Assembly: GCF_033110285.1 (NCBI RefSeq)
Contig: NZ_CP136995.1
Coordinates: 1,178,001 to 1,242,000 of the forward strand
DNA: 64,000 bases
From: Ottowia sp. SB7-C50
GTDB taxonomy: Bacteria; Pseudomonadota; Gammaproteobacteria; Burkholderiales; Burkholderiaceae_C
Direction: 5' to 3'
The notes beneath the pieces are model-generated. The model saw nothing but the letters and a program-made list of their open reading frames with translations. It was not told the origin of the DNA and did no database searches. How positions within the stretch are numbered: position 1 is the first letter of the stretch; each line of letters starts with the position of its first letter. The position numbers and the translations under genes were made by a program. Positions 45,604 to 51,722 of this stretch are shown in pieces.

Positions 45604-46439
45604 GCGCGCGCACCTTGGGCGCTGCGGCTTGGCCGGCCGCCTTGCTGTGCGTCGCATTGAGCGCGTGCGCGCCCATGGCCCGATCTAACGCGCCCAGCGC
45701 CGAGCCGGTGCGCGTGTACGCCGCCGGCAGCCTGCGCGAAGCCTTGACGGCCATCGCGCGCGACCACGAGGCGCGCACCGGGCAGAAGGTGGCGCTGACC
45801 TTCGGCGCGTCCGGCTTGCTGCGCGAGCGCATCGAGCAGGGCGAGCGCGCCGAAGTGTTCGCCTCGGCCGATACCGACCACCCGCAGCGTCTGGCGCGCG
45901 CGGGCGCGTGGCAGGCGCCGGTCGTATTCACCCGCAACCAGCTGTGCGCGCTGACCAGCGACCGGGTCAGCACCACGCCCGCCACGCTGCTGGCCACCTT
46001 GCTCGACCCGCAGGTGCGCGTCGGCACGTCCACGCCCCAGGCCGACCCGTCTGGCGATTACGCCTGGGTGCTGTTTCGCCGCGCCGACGCGCTGCAACCG
46101 GGCGCCTATGCCACGCTCGACGCCAAGGCGCTGAAGCTGACCGGCGGCGCCACGTCGCCGCAAGCACCCGCCGGCCGCGGCACCTATGCGTGGCTGATGG
46201 ACGAGGGGCGCGCCGACGTGTTCCTGACCTACTGCACCAACGCCGTCGCCAGCCAGAAGGAAGTGCCGCGGCTGAAGGTGGTGCAATTGCCACCTGCGCT
46301 TCAGGTAGGTGCGGACTACGGCCTGGGCCTGCGCCGTGATACGCGCCCGGCCGCGCAGGCCTTTGCGCGCGCGCTGCGCGAGGCGCCGGCGCAGCAGGTG
46401 TTGCGCGGCTTGGGTTTTGGTGCGTTGACGGGCGGTTGA
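45600..46439 (+). CDS. ModA-like binding lipoprotein
   Basis: A 279-residue putative lipoprotein: the lipobox LCVALSAC places a Cys anchor near residue 23. The mature chain has ModA features (YAAGSLREALTAIARDHEARTG, FGASGLLRERIEQGERAEVFASAD, GRGTYAWLMDEGRADVFLTYCTNA). It differs clearly from the second ModA at 48412. It is the fourth gene of the tup operon (ATGA overlap with tupA) and has no permease of its own; it may share TupBC or ModBC, or act as a sensor. Its oxyanion (molybdate, tungstate or another) is unknown. Confidence 0.8.
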   Translation: MSARTLGAAAWPAALLCVALSACAPMARSNAPSAEPVRVYAAGSLREALTAIARDHEARTGQKVALTFGASGLLRERIEQGERAEVFASADTDHPQRLARAGAWQAPVVFTRNQLCALTSDRVSTTPATLLATLLDPQVRVGTSTPQADPSGDYAWVLFRRADALQPGAYATLDAKALKLTGGATSPQAPAGRGTYAWLMDEGRADVFLTYCTNAVASQKEVPRLKVVQLPPALQVGADYGLGLRRDTRPAAQAFARALREAPAQQVLRGLGFGALTGG

Positions 46440-46469
46440 GGGGCGATGAGTTGATAGGCGCCGTCCGCC

Positions 46470-47648
46470 TCAATCCAGCACCGCCACGCCCTTGATCTGC
46501 GCGAACACGCGCTGGCCCGGCGCCAGGGCCAGTGCGTCGGCCGACTTACGGGTCACGCGCGCCAGCAGCGTGGTCCCGCCCGCGTCCAGCGCCACCAGGG
46601 CTTGCGCGGTGCCATCGGCCTGAACGGATTGCACGCGGGCGGGCAGCACGTTGAGGATGCTGGTGTCGGCCGCTGCGCTCAACGTCAGGCTGACGTCGCG
46701 CGCCTGCACGCGCAGGCGCAGGCGCTCGCCCACGGCGCGTTCGCGGGCGCCGCTGGCGGGCACGCAGTGCAGCGCGCCGCCGCCAAAACGCACCGTCAGC
46801 AGGCCGTAGGTGCGGTCCACCGATTCGAGCACGCCTTCGATCAGCGCGCCGGCCGCGTCGCCCTGCGTCAGCGACAGGTCCAGGCGCGTCATCATCTGCG
46901 GCGTGGGGCCGCTGGCCACCACGCGTCCGGCCTGCAGCAGCAGCAGGTGATCGGCCAGGCGCGCCACCTCGTCCAGCGAGTGCGTGACGTACAGCATGGG
47001 AATGTGCAGTTCGCGCGCCAGGCGTTCGAACCAGGGCAGCACCTCGGCCTTGCGCGCGGCGTCCAGCGCAGCCAACGGTTCGTCCAGCAACAGCAGGCGC
47101 GGGCTGGTGGCCAGCGCGCGCGCAATCGCCACGCGCTGGCGCTCGCCGCCCGACAGCCGCGCCGGGCGCCGACCGAGCAGGTCGCGGATGCCGAGCAGGT
47201 CGATGGCGTGGTCCAGCGCGATGCGGCGGTCGGCGGGCGGCACACGCTTCAGGCCGAAGTCCAGGTTGCCTTGCACGCTCAGGTGGTCGAACAGGCTGGC
47301 TTCCTGAAACACCATGCCCAGCGGGCGCTGGTGCGTCGGTCGCCACACGTGTGCGGCATCGTCCTGCCACACCTCGCCGCCCACCACGACACGCCCCGGC
47401 GACGGCCGCACCAGCCCCGCCAGCGCGCGCAGCAGGGTGGTCTTGCCGCAGCCCGACGGGCCGAAGAGGGCGGTGACGCCGCTGCCCGGCAGGTGCACAT
47501 CCACGTCCAGCGTGAAGGCGGGGCCGTGGCACACGCGCGCCTGGATGGCGATGGCGTCAGGTTGCGCGGTTTCGGGGTAAAAATCGCTGCCAGCGCTCTC
47601 TGGATAAGCGCAAGCAGCTATCGATTCGGAAGCGTTGTCGGTATTCAA
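46470..47648 (-). CDS. modC: Molybdate ABC transporter ATPase
   Basis: A 392-residue ATPase. Walker A is [17 protein letters not shown], the Q-loop is MVFQEASLF, the signature is [16 protein letters not shown], Walker B is [12 protein letters not shown], and the switch is [14 protein letters not shown]. The C-terminal Mop/TOBE domain ([27 protein letters not shown], quoted as region ~325-392) binds molybdate in ModC. Start TTG 47648 overlaps the modB stop. The first ~30 residues ([19 protein letters not shown]) come from an in-frame dispersed repeat; the conserved domain begins only at [11 protein letters not shown]. Confidence 0.9.
   Translation of the reverse strand: MNTDNASESIAACAYPESAGSDFYPETAQPDAIAIQARVCHGPAFTLDVDVHLPGSGVTALFGPSGCGKTTLLRALAGLVRPSPGRVVVGGEVWQDDAAHVWRPTHQRPLGMVFQEASLFDHLSVQGNLDFGLKRVPPADRRIALDHAIDLLGIRDLLGRRPARLSGGERQRVAIARALATSPRLLLLDEPLAALDAARKAEVLPWFERLARELHIPMLYVTHSLDEVARLADHLLLLQAGRVVASGPTPQMMTRLDLSLTQGDAAGALIEGVLESVDRTYGLLTVRFGGGALHCVPASGARERAVGERLRLRVQARDVSLTLSAAADTSILNVLPARVQSVQADGTAQALVALDAGGTTLLARVTRKSADALALAPGQRVFAQIKGVAVLD
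47577..47634 (+). repeat. Dispersed repeat inside modC N-terminus
   Basis: AAAAATCGCTGCC-AGCGCTCTCTGGATAAGCGC-AAGCAGCTAT-CGATTCGGAAGC, a full-length copy lying antisense to modC. It encodes its N-terminal extension in frame. Confidence 0.75.
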
Positions 47649-48320
47649 GGCGCACCCCGCCGCGCTTGCACCGCATGCAGCGCCAGCAGCACGCCAAAGC
47701 TGAACACCAGCATGCCGCCGGCCAGCCAGTGCGCCTGCGTGTATTCCAGCGCCTCCACGTGGTCGTAAATTTGCACCGAGATCACGCGCGTCTGTCCGGG
47801 GATGTTGCCGCCGATCATCAGCACCACGCCGAACTCGCCCAGCGTGTGCGCAAAGCCCATCACCGCGCCGGTGATGTAGCCCGGCCGCGCCAGCGGCAGC
47901 GCCACGTGCCAGAAGGCGTCCAGCGGGCCGGCCCGCAGCGTGGCGGCGGCTTCCAGCGGGCGCGGGCCGATGCCTTCGAACGCGTTGACCAGCGGCTGCA
48001 CCACGAAGGGCAGCGAATAGATGATCGAGCCGATCAGCAGCCCCCCCGAAGCTGAACGACAGCAGCCCCCAACCCAGCGATTGCGTCAGTTGGCCCAGCG
48101 GCCCGTTCGGCCCCATGGCCACCAGCAGATAAAAGCCCAGCACCGAAGGCGGCAGCACCAGCGGCAGCGCCACCAGCGCGCGCACCGGCACGCGCCAGCG
48201 CGACCGCCCGCGCGCCAGCCACCAGGCGAGCGGCGTGCCCCCCAACAGCAGCATCACGGTCGTCGCCAGCGCCAGTTCGATGGACAGGCGCACGGCGGCA
48301 AGGCTGGTGGCGTCGAGCAT
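47645..48320 (-). pseudogene. modB: Molybdate ABC transporter permease, +1 frameshift
   Basis: The N-terminal half ([56 protein letters not shown]) and the C-terminal half ([53 protein letters not shown]) are in different frames. The shift is in the C run 48041-48047: six instead of seven bases restores [17 protein letters not shown] and a 224-residue ModB of normal length. The typical EAA loop and all TM segments are then present. Because modA and modC are intact, a sequencing error is likely, but a true mutation cannot be excluded. Confidence 0.85.
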
Positions 48321-48346
48321 CACGGGCAGGCAATCGGGGGGGCGGA

Positions 48347-48403
48347 TTGCTATGACAAACATAGCTTCATCCGCTGGTGCAGAACGGGCTGGCGGCTGAT
48401 TGG
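48347..48403 (-). repeat. Dispersed repeat copy between modA and modB, degenerate
   Basis: TTGCTATGACAAACATAGCTTCATCCGCTGG..GGCGGCTGATT is the reverse-oriented, decayed element. It fills most of the 91-bp modA-modB gap. Confidence 0.5.
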
Positions 48404-48411
48404 TTTGCGCA

Positions 48412-49191
48412 TCACGGCACCGCATAACCATGGTCGCGGATCAGCGCCTTCGCCTTGGGCGAGCGCAGCAAATCCATCCACGATTGGGCCGCCGGGTTGG
48501 CCTGTGCGCGTTGGAGGATGACCGCGTCCTGGACGATCGGCGCATGCAGCCGGGCGGGCACGATCCACCACGAGCCGCCGCGGATCACGCCCGCGTCCTG
48601 AATCTGCGACAGCGCCACGAAGCCCAGTTCGGCATTGCCGGAGGCGACGAAGTGGTAGGTCTGTCCGATGCTTTCGCCCGTGACGAGTCTGGGTTGCAAA
48701 GCGGCGTAAACGCCCAGCTGGTTCATCGCTTCGACGGCCGCCGCGCCATAGGGCGCGAGCTTGGGGTTGGCAATGGCCAGCTTGTGAAACTGACCGATTT
48801 TCAGCACCGCCCCCTGCGGGTCGACCACGCCCGGCCTGGCCGACCACAGCGCCAGTTGCCCCACGGCGTAGGTGAAGCGCGAGCCGGGCACGATGGCGCC
48901 TTCTTTTTCGAGCAGGGCAGGGCGCTCGTCGTCGGCCGCCAGCAGCACGTCGAACGGCGCGCCGTGCCTGATCTGCGTGTAGAAGGCGCCGGTGGCGCCA
49001 AACGTCAGGCGGGCGGTGTGGCCGGTGGTTTTCTCGAACATCGCCGCCAGCACCTTGGCCGGCGCGGTGAAGTTGGCGGCGACGGCGATGTGCACCTGCT
49101 CGGCAGACGCCGCTGCGCACGCCGTGATCGACCCGATCACGGTCAGCCAGGTGGCGACGATGCGGCGCGTGCGCGAAGCGGCTTGAAGCAT
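48412..49191 (-). CDS. modA: Molybdate-binding protein
   Basis: A 259-residue periplasmic receptor. A signal peptide (RRIVATWLTVIGSITACAAASAE) precedes the ModA fold: HIAVAANFTAPAKVLAAMFEKTTGH, GATGAFYTQIRHGAPFDVLLAADDERP, FVALSQIQDAGVIRGGSWWIVP. It binds molybdate for ModBC. Start ATG 49191. A 25-bp ModE-type palindrome lies at 49214-49238, immediately upstream, between it and the divergent modE, so repression by Mo-ModE is expected. Confidence 0.92.
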   Translation of the reverse strand: MLQAASRTRRIVATWLTVIGSITACAAASAEQVHIAVAANFTAPAKVLAAMFEKTTGHTARLTFGATGAFYTQIRHGAPFDVLLAADDERPALLEKEGAIVPGSRFTYAVGQLALWSARPGVVDPQGAVLKIGQFHKLAIANPKLAPYGAAAVEAMNQLGVYAALQPRLVTGESIGQTYHFVASGNAELGFVALSQIQDAGVIRGGSWWIVPARLHAPIVQDAVILQRAQANPAAQSWMDLLRSPKAKALIRDHGYAVP

Positions 49192-49213
49192 GTGCGGAAT
49201 GTGTTGAAGCGGG

Positions 49214-49238
49214 TCGCTATTCCGTTTGAGAATAGCGA
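49214..49238. promoter_or_regulatory. ModE-type operator
   Basis: A perfect inverted repeat TCGCTATTC - 7 bp - GAATAGCGA between the divergent modA and modE genes. The CGCTAT..ATAGCG architecture resembles ModE boxes. The inner GCTAT..ATAGC is also found in the tup palindrome at 43160. Confidence 0.85.
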
Positions 49239-49303
49239 TTCTAGCCCGCTTGCGCTTCGGCGTGCGGGCGATCCGGTACACCCGCTGCGCGAGAATCACC
49301 GCC

Positions 49304-50065
49304 ATGGTCAAGCCGCTGATCCCTTCTCGCGCCCTGGTCGATGCGCAGACCGACAAGCGCATCGAGATCCTGCAGTTGGTGGGGCTGCACGGCTCCATCT
49401 CCGAAGCGGCGCGCGTGGCGGGCGTCAGCTACAAGGCGGCCTGGCAGGCGATTCACACGCTCAGCAACCTGGCCGGGCAGGCGCTGGTCGATTCCAGCGT
49501 GGGCGGCACGGGCGGCGGCGGCGCACGGCTGACCGCCGCCGGCACGCAATTGCTGGACGCCGCGGCGCAGATGGAGGCGGCGCGGCGCGAGGTGCTGGCG
49601 CGCTTCGACGGGTCGCCCGCCCGCGCGCTGGCCGGCCCGCGCACCAGCATGCGCAACCTGATGCCGTGCCGCGTGCTGCGGCTCGAAAGCGCCGATGCGC
49701 GCGACCCTCTGGTGCGGGTGGTGCTGGCATTGGCGCAAGGGGTGGAGCTGGCCTCGTCCATCACGCGCGAAAGCGCCGAGCTGCTGAACCTGGCGCCCGG
49801 CGCCGACGTGCTGGCGCTGTGCAAGGCCACGGCGGTGCGGGTGCAGGCGGCGTCAGCGGCCAGCCCCGCAGTGCCTGCCACCCATGCGCTGGATGGCCGC
49901 GTGCTGCGCGTGGCGCGCGGGGTGCAGCGCGACGAAGTGGTCGTCACCTTGCCCGGCGATATTCAGCTGGTGGGCTTTGCGGCGCGGCCAAATGCGCTGC
50001 GGGCGGGCAGCCGGGCCGTGGCGTGGGTGGAAGACAGCGCCGTGGTGCTGGCGCTGGCGGATTGA
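49304..50065 (+). CDS. modE: Molybdate-responsive regulator ModE
   Basis: A 253-residue regulator: an N-terminal winged helix (DKRIEILQLVGLHGSISEAARVAGVSYKAAWQAIHTL, residues ~17-54) and two C-terminal Mop/TOBE modules (SMRNLMPCRVLRLE and ALDGRVLRVARGVQRDEVVVTLPG) that bind molybdate or tungstate at a dimer interface. It is divergent from modABC with the palindrome at 49214-49238 between. GAGAAT ends 7 nt before the ATG without a ribosome binding site, a leaderless candidate. Confidence 0.92.
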   Translation: MVKPLIPSRALVDAQTDKRIEILQLVGLHGSISEAARVAGVSYKAAWQAIHTLSNLAGQALVDSSVGGTGGGGARLTAAGTQLLDAAAQMEAARREVLARFDGSPARALAGPRTSMRNLMPCRVLRLESADARDPLVRVVLALAQGVELASSITRESAELLNLAPGADVLALCKATAVRVQAASAASPAVPATHALDGRVLRVARGVQRDEVVVTLPGDIQLVGFAARPNALRAGSRAVAWVEDSAVVLALAD

Positions 50066-50104
50066 ACCGAACAGCGACCGCGCGGCGCGGCCGAATTTTC
50101 AATC

Positions 50105-50160
50105 AAAATCGGCTCCAGCGCGCTTCCAAAGGGCGCTGACAGCTATCAAAAACAAAGCAA
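50105..50160 (+). repeat. AGCGCTT dispersed repeat copy
   Basis: AAAATCGGCTCC-AGCGCGCTTCC-AAAGGGCGCTGACAGCTAT-CAAAAACAAAGC. It sits between the convergent modE and PhyH-family genes. Confidence 0.75.
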
Positions 50161-50162
50161 TC

Positions 50163-51002
50163 TCAAGCGGCTTGCCACAGCACCGGAAACAGCGCATCGT
50201 GCATTGGCGCACCCGCCGGCAAGCGATCCGCCAGGCCCGGAAAGGGCGGTGACGTGACCCAGTTGCGCGGCGCATGCGTGATGTCGTCACCCAGCATGCG
50301 CACCGAGAACACCCGCCGCCGCGTGTCGCCGTCCACCCCGCCGGCCGCATGCAGGCTGAGCATGTGGAAGGCGATCACGTCGCCCGGCTCCACCGCCCAG
50401 CCCAGGATGGAAAAGCGGTCGCGCACCGCCTCGATGTCGGGCAGGTCGGCCAGGCTGCCTTCGGGGAACCACTTGGCCTGGTGGTCCATGAAGCTGCGCG
50501 GCATCAGCCACGGGCCCTGGTGCGATCCGGCGACGAATTCCAGCGTGGAATGGCGCCGTACCGGGTCGACCGGAATCCAGAAGCTGATGTTCTGCCGCCC
50601 GTCGATGTTGTAGTAGGGCTGGTCCTGGTGCCATGGCGTCTTCTGGCGCGTGCCGGGCTCCTTGGTCAGCATGTGGTCGTGGTACAGGCGCACGCTTTGG
50701 CTTTGCATCAGCAGGCCGGCGGCGGCGGCCAGCGGCGAATCGAAGATGACGCGGCGGTAGGCGTCGTTGTCCTGCCAGCAGCAGAAGTCCTCGATGAAGA
50801 AGCCGGGGTCGTCAGGGCGGCTGGCGACCTTGGCGCGCGGGCTGGGCGCGGCGATGTTGGCGTCGATGCCACTGCGCAGCAGGGCGACTTCGTCGGCGTT
50901 CAGCAGGCCGCGCAGGCACACGGCGCCGTCGCGGGCGAAAGCATCGGTCAATGCCGGGGTGACCACGGCTTGCGCACGGCGCGTGCGGTCTAAAGCGTTC
51001 AT
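50163..51002 (-). CDS. Phytanoyl-CoA dioxygenase (PhyH) family protein
   Basis: A 279-residue Fe(II)/2-oxoglutarate-dependent oxygenase. The H-x-D of the metal triad is in TPWHQDQPYYNIDG, with the distal His in AFHMLSLHAAGG and a 2OG-binding Arg in RRRVFSVRMLGDD. VRLYHDHMLTKEPGTRQKT is also family-typical. The substrate is unknown. It is divergent from the aor operon, but a link to tungsten metabolism is not evident. CACAAT ends 7 nt before the ATG: leaderless candidate. Start ATG 51002. Confidence 0.85.
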   Translation of the reverse strand: MNALDRTRRAQAVVTPALTDAFARDGAVCLRGLLNADEVALLRSGIDANIAAPSPRAKVASRPDDPGFFIEDFCCWQDNDAYRRVIFDSPLAAAAGLLMQSQSVRLYHDHMLTKEPGTRQKTPWHQDQPYYNIDGRQNISFWIPVDPVRRHSTLEFVAGSHQGPWLMPRSFMDHQAKWFPEGSLADLPDIEAVRDRFSILGWAVEPGDVIAFHMLSLHAAGGVDGDTRRRVFSVRMLGDDITHAPRNWVTSPPFPGLADRLPAGAPMHDALFPVLWQAA

Positions 51003-51089
51003 GGCGCCCATTGTGCAGCGGCGCGCACGCACGCTGGCGGGCGGGCAGCTGTCTCAGTTTGAGAATTTCAGCGCGCCGCCCATACCCGA

Positions 51090-51105
51090 CTAGGGAATAC
51101 CCTAG
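51090..51105. promoter_or_regulatory. Palindrome CTAGGG-AATA-CCCTAG before aor operon
   Basis: A perfect 6-bp inverted repeat with a 4-bp spacer, 92 bp before the aorA start and separate from the tup-like palindrome 32 bp downstream. It looks like a second operator; I cannot name its regulator. Confidence 0.55.
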
Positions 51106-51136
51106 ACCGCTATGTCCCTCGTCATTGCCCACAATT

Positions 51137-51158
51137 CCTATGCAACTTCATTCATAGG
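51137..51158. promoter_or_regulatory. Imperfect 22-bp tup-like palindrome before aor operon
   Basis: CCTATG - 10 bp - CATAGG, 22 bp overall. It is 39 bp upstream of the aorA start. It matches the tup palindrome (43160-43181) in length, in CTATGCAA of the left arm and in CATAG of the right arm. A candidate site for the same W/Mo-responsive regulator. Confidence 0.6.
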
Positions 51159-51196
51159 CAAGGTGCGGCGCGCCCGCACATAAAAAGGAGACCTTC

Positions 51197-51682
51197 ATGC
51201 AAAAGGTGTTGCACATCAACGCCGACAAGTGCACCGGCTGTCTGCAATGCGAGATGGCGTGTTCTTACGAGCATTACGGCGTGTACGCCACGGCCAAGTC
51301 GCGCATCAAGGTGTTCGACTTCCACACCACCGGCAAGAAGGTGCCCTACACCTGCACGCAGTGCGACGAGGCCTGGTGCCTGCACGCCTGCCCGGTCGAA
51401 GCCATCACGGTGGACAAGGGCACGGGCGCCAAGATCGTGTCGGACGCCACCTGCGTGGGCTGCAAGGTCTGCACCATCGCCTGCCCGTTCGGCACCATCA
51501 ACTACGTGGCCGAAACCGGCAAGGTGCAGAAGTGCGACCTGTGCTACGACCGCGCCGAGGGCCCGGCCTGCGTGGAAGCCTGCCCCACCGCCGCCATCAC
51601 CTACATCGACGCCAACTGGACGGGCCTGGACCGCATGAAGCAGTGGGCGGACAAGCTGGGCAATCAGCCTTCCGCCGCTTGA
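51197..51682 (+). CDS. aorA: Ferredoxin-like subunit of tungsten aldehyde oxidoreductase
   Basis: A 161-residue polyferredoxin with four [4Fe-4S] Cys sets: CTGCLQCEMAC (residues 13-23), CTQCDEAWCLHACP, CVGCKVCTIACPFG and CDLCYDRAEGPACVEACP. It relays electrons between the W-AOR large subunit and the FAD subunit. In Aromatoleum aromaticum, as I recall, the AorA subunit can polymerise into a wire-like chain. First gene of the aor operon; AAAAGGAG precedes the ATG. Confidence 0.88.
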   Translation: MQKVLHINADKCTGCLQCEMACSYEHYGVYATAKSRIKVFDFHTTGKKVPYTCTQCDEAWCLHACPVEAITVDKGTGAKIVSDATCVGCKVCTIACPFGTINYVAETGKVQKCDLCYDRAEGPACVEACPTAAITYIDANWTGLDRMKQWADKLGNQPSAA

Positions 51683-51683
51683 C

Positions 51684-51716
51684 GCATCAGCGCAGGCAGC
51701 TATCAATCAAGGAGCA
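51684..51716 (+). repeat. Partial dispersed repeat supplying aorB ribosome binding site
   Basis: ATCAGCGCAGGCAGCTATCAATCAAGGAGC: the right half of the element fills the aorA-aorB gap. The AAGGAG ribosome binding site of aorB is at its edge. Confidence 0.6.
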
Positions 51717-51722
51717 CACATC

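Noticed and set aside
46470-48431. A single 653-codon frame that could be read as a natural modB-modC fusion
   Set aside because: The middle of the frame (about 47650-48040) translates to Arg-rich nonsense, while the correct ModB C-terminus is in the adjacent frame. Removing one C at 48041-48047 gives separate normal-length ModB and ModC.
51051-51066. CTCA-GTT-TGAG and GTTTGAGAAT near the PhyH start, which also occurs inside the ModE box (49224-49233)
   Set aside because: The shared decamer covers the spacer and only part of one arm of the ModE box, and no symmetric partner exists here. It is probably chance.
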